Shown in pieces: positions 16,055 through 22,070 of a DNA stretch of 29,526 nucleotides. A model generated the notes under the pieces. The model had not been told where the DNA came from. It was given only the letters and a program-made list of their open reading frames with translations, and searched no databases. A program made the translations under genes and the position numbers. How positions within the stretch are numbered: the stretch's first letter is position 1; each line of letters starts with the position of its first letter. The stretch spans positions 1 to 29,526 of the forward strand of contig DCHQ01000044.1 of NCBI GenBank assembly GCA_002314855.1, in the 5' to 3' direction. The DNA comes from Lachnospiraceae bacterium UBA1748 (GTDB lineage Bacteria > Bacillota > Clostridia > Lachnospirales > Lachnospiraceae).

Positions 16055-16516
16055 TTATTCAGCATCCTCTTCAGAATCAAGAGCACCATTGATATCTACA
16101 CCGTAAGGAACAATAACGTAGATATTATCTGTAATCTCCTTGATTGTACCAGAAAGAGCATATGTTGTACCCATAGCAAAATCAAGTACTCTCTGACCCA
16201 TCTCACTATTTAATCTTGTAAGGTTGAGTAATACTGCCATGTTCTGAAGAAGAGCATCTGTAATATCTCTTGCCTCATCCATATTACTTGGCTTGCATAA
16301 ATGAATTTCATAAGAAGCTGGCACAGCCTTCTTCTTTCCACCTATAGCAACTGCCTTAGAAAATCTAACAGCTTTATTTTCATCGGAATCTCTATTATTC
16401 TTTGCAAACTTTCTAGGCTGCTCTACTGTATCCTCATCATAATCATCATAGTAATCATCTGCTGAGTCACCACCGCCAAGATTAAGATTTGTTAAAAACT
16501 TATCAATTGCACCCAT
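16055..16516 (-). CDS. sepF: Cell division protein SepF
   Basis: A 153-residue FtsZ-binding protein that tethers FtsZ filaments to the membrane and aligns them in the septum. The N-terminal amphipathic segment (MGAIDKFLTNLNLG) is the membrane-targeting helix of the family. A disordered Asp/Tyr-rich linker (about 15-60) follows, then the conserved core about 65-142 with DALLQNMAVLLNL and RVLDFAMGTTYALSGTIKEI. The ATG follows AGGAG with seven bases of spacing. It is preceded by the strongest promoter in the window (16579-16607) and followed by its own terminator, so it is probably transcribed mainly as a single gene. It lies downstream of yggS as in Bacillus, where the neighbour of sepF (ylmF) is ylmE. 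Confidence 0.95.
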   Translation of the reverse strand: MGAIDKFLTNLNLGGGDSADDYYDDYDEDTVEQPRKFAKNNRDSDENKAVRFSKAVAIGGKKKAVPASYEIHLCKPSNMDEARDITDALLQNMAVLLNLTRLNSEMGQRVLDFAMGTTYALSGTIKEITDNIYVIVPYGVDINGALDSEEDAE

Positions 16517-16546
16517 TGCCGTACTCCTTTTATCTCACATAATCCC

Positions 16547-16567
16547 AAACTATCCATAATATAGTTT
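16547..16567 (-). promoter_or_regulatory. Inverted repeat at the 5' end of the sepF transcript
   Basis: A perfect inverted repeat, AAACTAT and ATAGTTT with seven bases between, starts about five bases after the predicted transcription start of the sepF promoter. It could be an operator or a small 5' hairpin. No function can be read from the sequence. Confidence 0.4.
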
Positions 16568-16578
16568 ACCATAGTTAT

Positions 16579-16607
16579 ATTATGTAACCAAAAAAGTATT
16601 ATGTCAA
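16579..16607 (-). promoter_or_regulatory. Sigma-A-type promoter of sepF
   Basis: On the minus strand TTGACA (16602-16607) is followed after exactly 17 bases by CATAAT (16579-16584): a perfect -35 and a five-of-six -10. The predicted start near 16572 gives a leader of about 55 bases before the sepF ATG. Confidence 0.8.
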
Positions 16608-16677
16608 CAAGTTTTTTAATTATTTTTTTGATTTATTCATTATGATATCTGTGTTCTAACAATTTGCACAATCTAGA

Positions 16678-17370
16678 TTAAATATTATAATATCTCTGGC
16701 CGAAAATTTTGCTTCCTACTCGAACGTAAGTGGCGCCCTCTTCTACAGCCACCTTATAATCACCACTCATGCCCATAGAGAGCACTGGCTCGCCGTCAAT
16801 ATAAGGCCTAGCAGCTCCATAAGCAAACTCCCTGAGCTTTCTAAAGTAAGGTCTATTACTCTCGGCATCATTAGTCATAGGAGCTATAGTCATTAATCCT
16901 CTAACTCGTACATTATCAAGCTCTGAAATAGCTTTAATCATCTCAAGATTAGCATCCATATCACTAGTTCCAAACTTACTGTCTTCACCAGCAACATTAA
17001 TCTCAATAAGAATATCCGTTGTAAGATTATTCTTAATAGACTGCTTAGAAATCTCTTCAGCAAGCTTAAGCGTATCTACGCTATGAATAAGATACACTTT
17101 GCCCATAAGATATTTAACCTTATTGGTCTGAAGATGACCTATCATATGCCATCTTATATCACCAGGAAGCGCTGGAATCTTATCCATTATTTCCTGAACC
17201 TTATTCTCGCCAAAATCTCTCATTCCTGCTTCGTAAGCATCACGAAGATCTTCTACTGGCTTAGTTTTGCTGACAGCTATAAGTTTAGAATCTGCGCTAA
17301 CCCTCTGCCCTTTCTTAGCCTCTTCAATATCAGCCAAAACCTCTTTTATATTCTCTCCAATTACACTCAT
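16678..17370 (-). CDS. yggS: YggS/PLPBP family pyridoxal-phosphate homeostasis protein
   Basis: A 230-residue member of the family of single-domain PLP-binding TIM barrels (YggS, YlmE, human PLPBP), which buffer pyridoxal phosphate and have no established catalytic reaction. LIAVSKTKP carries the Schiff-base Lys35. Other family motifs are DFGENKVQE, WHMIGHLQTNK (74-84), SMGMSGDY near 200 (phosphate binding) and YVRVGSKIFG. The ATG at 17370 follows AGGAA about ten bases upstream. Adjacent sepF and the upstream HlyD-like gene form a grouping common in Clostridia. A TATAAT at 17401-17406 may be the -10 of a promoter of its own, with no good -35. Confidence 0.95.
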   Translation of the reverse strand: MSVIGENIKEVLADIEEAKKGQRVSADSKLIAVSKTKPVEDLRDAYEAGMRDFGENKVQEIMDKIPALPGDIRWHMIGHLQTNKVKYLMGKVYLIHSVDTLKLAEEISKQSIKNNLTTDILIEINVAGEDSKFGTSDMDANLEMIKAISELDNVRVRGLMTIAPMTNDAESNRPYFRKLREFAYGAARPYIDGEPVLSMGMSGDYKVAVEEGATYVRVGSKIFGQRYYNI

Positions 17371-17433
17371 TTTTTTTAATTCCTAGCTTTTATTATTTTT
17401 ATTATATATATCGCAAATTAAATATTGCATTGT

Positions 17434-17458
17434 GACATTCCATCTTTGATGGAATGTC
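17434..17458. repeat. Perfect 25-base hairpin upstream of yggS
   Basis: An 11-bp perfect stem (GACATTCCATC and its complement) with a three-base loop lies between the long palindrome and the yggS leader. No T-run follows on the minus strand, so it is not a standard intrinsic terminator. It could be an operator, an mRNA-stabilising structure, or part of the same mobile-element remnant as the palindrome at 17463-17583. Confidence 0.7.
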
Positions 17459-17462
17459 TAGC

Positions 17463-17583
17463 AATTTACTTGCAGTTTATGAAGAAAAATGTTCATATTA
17501 GTCGCAGTTTACGAAGGCTTTTAAAGCCAAGTAACTACTGCGACAATATGGTTATTTTTATGAATAATTACTGCAAGTTAATT
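17463..17583. repeat. 121-bp imperfect palindrome (possible MITE or structured RNA)
   Basis: The block begins AATTTACTTGCAGT and its far end, read in complement, begins AATTAACTTGCAGT. Nested inside are GTCGCAGT arms (8 bp perfect) and a central GGCTTTTAAAGCC. The two halves match over about 60 bases with a few mismatches, so a transcript of either strand would fold into one long hairpin. Each half also holds two related boxes, for example GCAGTTTATGAAG and GCAGTTTACGAAG. It begins four bases after the HlyD-like gene's stop codon. Nested terminal inverted repeats and lack of coding content suit a miniature inverted-repeat element, but I see no clear target-site duplication beyond the AATT ends. 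Confidence 0.65.
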
Positions 17584-17587
17584 GGTT

Positions 17588-18955
17588 CTATTCATATACA
17601 AAACCGCCCTCAGCAACTGTTGTACTATCAAGAACTATATAGTCGTATTCTCTAAGTCCATATACTGTATTAGATTCAACAATAGCGTATTCTTCGTTCT
17701 CGTAAAGCTTCTTGATACGTCTAAAATCAGCATAACCCATATTCATGTTATATACGCCTACAAGCTGTCCCTTAGTGGCCACCGGATACTCACTGGCCAT
17801 ATCAGAATACAACAGATAATCACCTATCTCCAAAGCCTGATCGTCGATGTAATAATATCCATCCTCAAAGGCATATACATGTAAGTTAATTCGCTCCGCT
17901 GTAAGAGTACCGTCTTCTTTAAAGACTTTACGAAGGAAGTACATGCTGTTCTCTTCACCTTCTTCTATGGCAAGTTCTTCAGGTACTAAATAAAATTCCT
18001 TATATACAACCGAAGATACTGGGATCTTAAGCCCCTTTTCTTCTTCAGTAATAATCTCTATATCAATGAATCTTTCTGTACAATATGCAAGCACCGATGA
18101 ATTAAATGATAATACTCCATAGAAATTATCAAGAACCTGATAAACATCTATCTTACCACTAAGCTCACGCTGGTCTTCAAGGAAACGCACTTTAACATAG
18201 CCTTCTTCGGCAAGTTCAGCCGCTCTTTCACTATCAAGCTGTATAGCTATAGACCAGTTCTCACTGGTAATAAGCTTATAAGCATCACTGCCCTCATCAA
18301 TCAGGCTGGCACTAAGAAGCTGCTCTTTTTTATATTCAGTATTATCAAAGGTAAGCTCATTAATACCATTAACAGAAAGAGATTCCATGCCATCTACGTT
18401 ATACACAACATATCCTGTCTTCTCAGCACGGCATAGCTTTACTGAGTCTGATGTGGCATTGGCCTTACTTATTTCCTCTAGCATATTGGCATTAGCAAGC
18501 TTAAGAACCATACCATTCATGGAATAAAGGAAATCATAGGTCCTGCTATATTCGGTATTATCGTATACTGAACTGAACTTTGATATTTCATTTTTAAGTT
18601 CAATAAGGTCTTCATTGGAAAGGGAATTCTCACCACCTGACTCACTATTAATAAGTCCTGTCATAACTCCACTTTCGTCCACAGAGTATATAAGATCTCC
18701 AATACCTACATGCTCACCTTCTCTTGCAAAATACTCAACATAACCAGTGTCAATGGAAGTAACAATCTCTTCATCACGAATAGCAACTCCCTGGTAAATG
18801 TTGGACTTGGCAAGTGAGCCAGTACGTACCTCATAAGAGAATATAGATTTTTTATTGAAATAAGAAAAAGCCACATAAGCTGTATAAATCAAAAATATCA
18901 TGAGTATTATCATTGGATAATTGATTCGCTTAAGCTTTGCTCTATTAGAACTCAT
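17588..18955 (-). CDS. HlyD-like single-pass membrane protein next to yggS-sepF
   Basis: A 455-residue protein with a short basic N-terminus, one membrane segment (about residues 14-33) and a large outside domain. Residues about 43-95 (RTGSLAKSNIYQGVAIRDEE...GYVEYFAREGEHVGIGDLIY) look like the barrel-sandwich (lipoyl/HlyD-like) hairpin of membrane-fusion proteins. A helical stretch about 105-150 and a second beta region follow. The C-terminal part (VGVYNMNMGYADFRRIKKLY...GLREYDYIVLD) resembles the clostridial HlyD-like proteins found beside yggS and sepF. There is no transporter gene nearby, so an efflux role is doubtful; the neighbourhood suggests a part in cell envelope or division. The ATG has GGAGA 11 bases upstream and lies only 38 bases after a terminator, so expression may depend on read-through. 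Function unproven. Confidence 0.75.
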   Translation of the reverse strand: MSSNRAKLKRINYPMIILMIFLIYTAYVAFSYFNKKSIFSYEVRTGSLAKSNIYQGVAIRDEEIVTSIDTGYVEYFAREGEHVGIGDLIYSVDESGVMTGLINSESGGENSLSNEDLIELKNEISKFSSVYDNTEYSRTYDFLYSMNGMVLKLANANMLEEISKANATSDSVKLCRAEKTGYVVYNVDGMESLSVNGINELTFDNTEYKKEQLLSASLIDEGSDAYKLITSENWSIAIQLDSERAAELAEEGYVKVRFLEDQRELSGKIDVYQVLDNFYGVLSFNSSVLAYCTERFIDIEIITEEEKGLKIPVSSVVYKEFYLVPEELAIEEGEENSMYFLRKVFKEDGTLTAERINLHVYAFEDGYYYIDDQALEIGDYLLYSDMASEYPVATKGQLVGVYNMNMGYADFRRIKKLYENEEYAIVESNTVYGLREYDYIVLDSTTVAEGGFVYE

Positions 18956-18993
18956 TAATTATATGCTCTCCACATTTTGTCTAGACTTAAAAT

Positions 18994-19015
18994 ATGCCCC
19001 AGCAAGCTGGGGCAT
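18994..19015 (-). terminator. Hairpin terminator after the P-loop gene
   Basis: A perfect GC-rich palindrome, ATGCCCCAGC and its complement with two central bases, lies 17 bases after the P-loop gene's stop and is followed by ATTTTAAG on the minus strand. The short T-run makes it a weak to moderate intrinsic terminator that may allow some read-through into the HlyD-like gene. Confidence 0.65.
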
Positions 19016-19032
19016 CAATCAACTTCTATAGA

Positions 19033-19446
19033 TTATAAAGCAACTATTATAGCTGACTTGAAGTCGGCTGGAATATTGCTCTGATCCTTGGCGATGCTAA
19101 ATGTCATATCAATGTTGTACTTGTCTCCAAGTGCCTGAAATTTCTTGAGTGCATCATAAAGATCAATAATATTACCTATCTTGAGGAAGTTATCAAAGTA
19201 TATCTTCTCAATGTCATAATCCTGAGAAATAATACCGCATACAAATCCATAAAATTCATCAACAGTATCAAAATCAAACTGTGATACATCTATGAGCCTT
19301 ACTTTATTGTTAAGCTCAAACATATGCTTCTGATTCTTGTCAAGATAAACAAAACTTCCTTTTGCTTCTTTAATCTCTTCATTAACCTTATCAAGCAGCT
19401 TAGCTGTCTTGCCGGTTCCTTCATTGCCCACAATAAGTTGTATCAT
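19033..19446 (-). CDS. Small P-loop ATP-binding protein of unknown role
   Basis: From the ATG at 19446 the product has 137 residues. A longer frame opens with TTG at 19461, but that TTGGAGGG is the ribosome binding sequence itself, with GGAGG eight bases before the ATG. The N-terminus MIQLIVGNEGTGKT is a Walker A loop (7-14). IEKIYFDNFL around 97-106 could be a Walker B strand (hydrophobics then Asp), and TFSIAKDQS looks like a sensor strand. The protein ends just after one more strand (AIIVAL), so it is close to a minimal P-loop domain with no extra domain or membrane segment. Similar small proteins are sometimes labelled PilT-like, but it is far too short for a PilT motor and lacks its boxes. 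It is transcribed alone, from 19504-19532 to the terminator at 18994. Confidence 0.8.
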   Translation of the reverse strand: MIQLIVGNEGTGKTAKLLDKVNEEIKEAKGSFVYLDKNQKHMFELNNKVRLIDVSQFDFDTVDEFYGFVCGIISQDYDIEKIYFDNFLKIGNIIDLYDALKKFQALGDKYNIDMTFSIAKDQSNIPADFKSAIIVAL

Positions 19447-19454
19447 ATCGTAAC

Positions 19455-19459
19455 CCTCC
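19455..19459 (-). promoter_or_regulatory. Ribosome binding site that fixes the P-loop gene start
   Basis: GGAGG on the minus strand, eight bases ahead of ATG 19446, overlaps the upstream TTG of the longer frame. It therefore favours the 137-residue product. Confidence 0.8.
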
Positions 19460-19473
19460 AAATAAGCTATATT

Positions 19474-19491
19474 AAGCTAATAGCTTAGCTT
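19474..19491 (-). promoter_or_regulatory. 5' leader hairpin of the P-loop gene
   Basis: AAGCTAA and TTAGCTT form a perfect 7-bp stem with a four-base loop, beginning about six bases after the predicted transcript start. A further TAGCTT copy follows. It resembles the inverted repeat in the same position of the sepF leader in placement but not in sequence. The role is unknown. Confidence 0.4.
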
Positions 19492-19503
19492 TTCACTACT
19501 ATG

Positions 19504-19532
19504 ATTATACAATATAACAAGGGCGTAGTCTA
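19504..19532 (-). promoter_or_regulatory. Promoter of the P-loop gene
   Basis: Minus strand TAGACT (19527-19532, four of six) and TATAAT (19504-19509, perfect) are 17 bases apart, placed right after the carboxypeptidase stop codon. It gives the P-loop gene transcription independent of the mre operon. Confidence 0.6.
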
Positions 19533-19546
19533 ATGATATTTATACG

Positions 19547-20521
19547 TCATTTACTACAAACATCATCGACCAAATTTGTCATCATATGGTACAGAGTAGG
19601 CTCATCTTCTGCGCCCATAATAACAGCTATATAAGGAGTCTGTGAACTATCAGTTCCATAAATCATAAGACACTTTCTAGCTGCATTGGTGCTACCAGTT
19701 TTACCACCAAGAACTACCACGCTGCTTGGCGTAGCGTACTCTCCAGTCAGGTACTTATCAGTTGTTGTGATAGTCTTAGAAATATATTCGCCTGATGCTG
19801 ATGAATAATTAATCTCCATGGATGCTGTATTCATTATGGTAACGAATTCAGGATATTTCATAGCCTCTGCAAACATAAGATATAAGTCGTGAGCTGATGT
19901 ATAGTGATTCTCATTAGTAAGACCATTACAATTCACAAAATTAGTGTGAGTTGCACCAAGCTGCTTAGCCTTCTCATTCATAAGTGCAGCAAATGCTTCC
20001 TCGCTACCAGCCACATAATTGGCAAGCGCAAGTGATGCATCATTACCTGAATATATGGTACTAACGCATAACAAATCACGTACAGTAATCTTATCGCCTT
20101 CCTGTAACTTGAAAAGCTGAGCGCCGCCCTCTTTAATCGTAACATCACCAATAGTAACTACATCATCGAGAGATGCGTTTTCAAGTACTATTATGGCGGT
20201 CATGATTTTAGTAAGTGAGGCAGGATTAACCCTCTCCTCAGCATTGTAAGAATACAGTGTTTCCTTGGTTGATAAATTATATACAGCTGCAGCATATACA
20301 TAATCTTTATTGATAGTGCTTGACGCGGTAATATCTTCATCAGTTGCACAAATATCAGCTGCAAAAAGCTTGGCATTATGAGCTGACGCTGATGATTCAT
20401 CAATAGTGAAGCTACTGTTGCTCTCAAACATACCATAAGGAGCCATGTACTCTTTCTTGCCACAGGCAGAAAGGATAATCATACTAAGGGCCATGCATAA
20501 AATATATGAAATTGTCCTCAT
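19547..20521 (-). CDS. Lipoprotein D-alanyl-D-alanine carboxypeptidase (S11 family, DacF-like)
   Basis: A penicillin-binding DD-carboxypeptidase that trims the terminal D-Ala of peptidoglycan pentapeptides outside the membrane. From the ATG at 20521 it has 324 residues. MRTISYILCMALSMIILSAC is a lipoprotein signal peptide with lipobox LSAC and Cys20. The frame is open further to a TTG at 20563, inside mgsA; a GTG at 20539 is a possible alternative and keeps the lipobox. The full catalytic set is present: SLTK (Ser102, Lys105), SGN (158-160) and KTG (274-276). There is no C-terminal amphipathic anchor domain, in keeping with anchoring through the lipid. The start comes one base after the mgsA stop, and the gene closes the mre-mrdA-rodA operon. 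It is a predicted substrate of LspA. Confidence 0.92.
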   Translation of the reverse strand: MRTISYILCMALSMIILSACGKKEYMAPYGMFESNSSFTIDESSASAHNAKLFAADICATDEDITASSTINKDYVYAAAVYNLSTKETLYSYNAEERVNPASLTKIMTAIIVLENASLDDVVTIGDVTIKEGGAQLFKLQEGDKITVRDLLCVSTIYSGNDASLALANYVAGSEEAFAALMNEKAKQLGATHTNFVNCNGLTNENHYTSAHDLYLMFAEAMKYPEFVTIMNTASMEINYSSASGEYISKTITTTDKYLTGEYATPSSVVVLGGKTGSTNAARKCLMIYGTDSSQTPYIAVIMGAEDEPTLYHMMTNLVDDVCSK

Positions 20522-20522
20522 A

Positions 20523-20918
20523 TTATTTATACATTTCACGCCACTCAAGCTCTCCTCTTTCAAGTGATTTAATTAATAACTCTGCCGAAGCAAGATTAGT
20601 TGCCATAGGAATATTATGAATATCACAAAGTCTTGTAATAGTATTGGCATCCATTTCGTGTGTCTTAGGATTAAGTGGATCACGAAGGAATATAACAAGG
20701 TCGATCTGATTGTGCTCGATTTGGATACCAATCTGCTGAGATCCACCAAGTCCACCTGCCAAATATTTATGAATATTAAGATTGGTCACTTCCTCAATAA
20801 GACGGCCAGTTGTACCAGTAGCATATACTTCATGCTTGGAAAGTATCTGTCTGTAAGCTATACAAAAATTCTGCATAAGCTTTTTCTTGGCATCATGTGC
20901 GATAAGTGCAATGTTCAT
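20523..20918 (-). CDS. mgsA: Methylglyoxal synthase family protein with altered catalytic residue
   Basis: A 131-residue protein of normal family length. The enzyme turns dihydroxyacetone phosphate into methylglyoxal and phosphate, a bypass relieving sugar-phosphate stress. Family landmarks: IALIAHDAKK (His8, Asp9), YATGTTGRL (phosphate loop, 32-40), GGLGGSQQIG, FLRDPLNPKTHEMD (Asp80, His87, Asp90) and MATNLASAE. Against E. coli MgsA, Asp20, Asp91, His98 and Asp101 are all kept, but Asp71, the reported catalytic base in GGDQQ, is replaced by Ser60 (codon TCT). Activity is therefore uncertain. The gene follows rodA by 30 bases; rodA-mgsA linkage is common in Clostridia and Lachnospiraceae. Confidence 0.92.
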   Translation of the reverse strand: MNIALIAHDAKKKLMQNFCIAYRQILSKHEVYATGTTGRLIEEVTNLNIHKYLAGGLGGSQQIGIQIEHNQIDLVIFLRDPLNPKTHEMDANTITRLCDIHNIPMATNLASAELLIKSLERGELEWREMYK

Positions 20919-20948
20919 AACGTAACTCCCTTTCTCAAAAACAATATA

Positions 20949-22067
20949 TTACATTAAATTACGAGGAACTACTCTCTGAAGTCCTACGTTTAATACAAAT
21001 CCCATTCCGATATACAAAGACACAAGACTGGTTAATCCGTAGCTAACAAAAGGTAACGGAAGTCCGGTATTCGGAAGTATTCCAGTTGTAACTGATATAT
21101 TTATAAAGCTTTGGAACAGGACTAGCGCCCCCATACCACAGCATATTATCTTCCCCGCCAGATCCTTGGCGTACCGCCCTATATTAAAGCATTCGGCTGA
21201 TATTAGCATAAGTAGTACTATTACCACGCTACAACCTACAAATCCCATTTCTTCACCAATAATAGCAAAGATAAAGTCTGTTTGCGGTTCTGATATATAG
21301 TTACCATTTTTAACTGAACCCACTTCATTATTGTTGAGGCCTTTACCCCATAACTGCCCTGAGCCTATCGCTATCATAGAGTTTCTAGTCTGATAAGCAG
21401 TTGTAAGTGCATACTTCTCAGGATTAATCCATGATTTAATACGATTAACCTGATAGTCCTTAAGCAGCGTTGAATCAGGCTGAAGTGCAATAAACAGGAA
21501 AATGACAAGTGCCGGTATTACTACCGAAATAAAACCAATAATGATTTTATGGCTTAGTCCACCAATATACATTACCACTGCAAAAAGAATCAGAATTATG
21601 ATACTTGTTGACAGGTCAGGCTGCTCTTCTATGAGAATCCATGGTGGAATGAGAAGCGCTGCGCACTTAAACAAATTGCCTAAAGAATTCAGTTTTTCTC
21701 CACGTTTCATTATAAACTGAGCATAAAAAAGTATCAATAATATTTTTGCTGTCTCAGAAGGCTGAAAACGAATACCCGCTATTTCTACCCAACGCTGAGC
21801 ATTATTACTCGAGTCTCCAAAGAACTGAACTAAAAGAAGCAGTATCATATTGCCTATATACATGGGCCAGTACAGCTTTAATATACTCGAATAATTGAAA
21901 AATGATATAAGTATCATAATGAACAGACCAAACAGAAAACCTACTATCTGCTTGGGCTGAACACTTGCCTTGGCTGATCCAATTGCCAATATACCAATGG
22001 TCGTAATGGTTATCAGCAAAATAATCAGCTTAATATCATAATTTTTAAACTCATACTTTATCTTCAT
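20949..22067 (-). CDS. rodA: Peptidoglycan glycosyltransferase RodA (SEDS family)
   Basis: A 372-residue polytopic membrane protein (about ten membrane segments) that polymerises lipid II into glycan strands for side-wall growth, working with PBP2. SEDS landmarks are present: AQRWVEIAGIRFQPSETAK (about 90-108), EEQPDLSTS (147-155), EPQTDFIFA with the catalytic Asp264, and LPNTGLPLPFVSYG (331-344). It starts three bases after the mrdA stop, so the polymerase and its cognate transpeptidase are cotranslated. Position in an mre operon and pairing with a class B PBP support RodA and not FtsW or SpoVE. Confidence 0.95.
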   Translation of the reverse strand: MKIKYEFKNYDIKLIILLITITTIGILAIGSAKASVQPKQIVGFLFGLFIMILISFFNYSSILKLYWPMYIGNMILLLLVQFFGDSSNNAQRWVEIAGIRFQPSETAKILLILFYAQFIMKRGEKLNSLGNLFKCAALLIPPWILIEEQPDLSTSIIILILFAVVMYIGGLSHKIIIGFISVVIPALVIFLFIALQPDSTLLKDYQVNRIKSWINPEKYALTTAYQTRNSMIAIGSGQLWGKGLNNNEVGSVKNGNYISEPQTDFIFAIIGEEMGFVGCSVVIVLLMLISAECFNIGRYAKDLAGKIICCGMGALVLFQSFINISVTTGILPNTGLPLPFVSYGLTSLVSLYIGMGFVLNVGLQRVVPRNLM

Positions 22068-22070
22068 TAA

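Noticed and set aside
16617..16677. Possible terminator after yggS
   Set aside because: The stretch has T-rich and A-rich runs but no stable stem; the first clear terminator downstream is after sepF.
17582..17884. Plus-strand frames over the palindrome and the end of the HlyD-like gene
   Set aside because: Antisense to a clear gene and to a hairpin region, with no ribosome binding site; not supported as coding.
19033..19461. PilT-type retraction ATPase belonging to the pilin system
   Set aside because: Only a P-loop domain of 137 residues; it lacks the Asp and His boxes and the length of PilT, and sits in a separate transcription unit 6 kb from the pilin operon.
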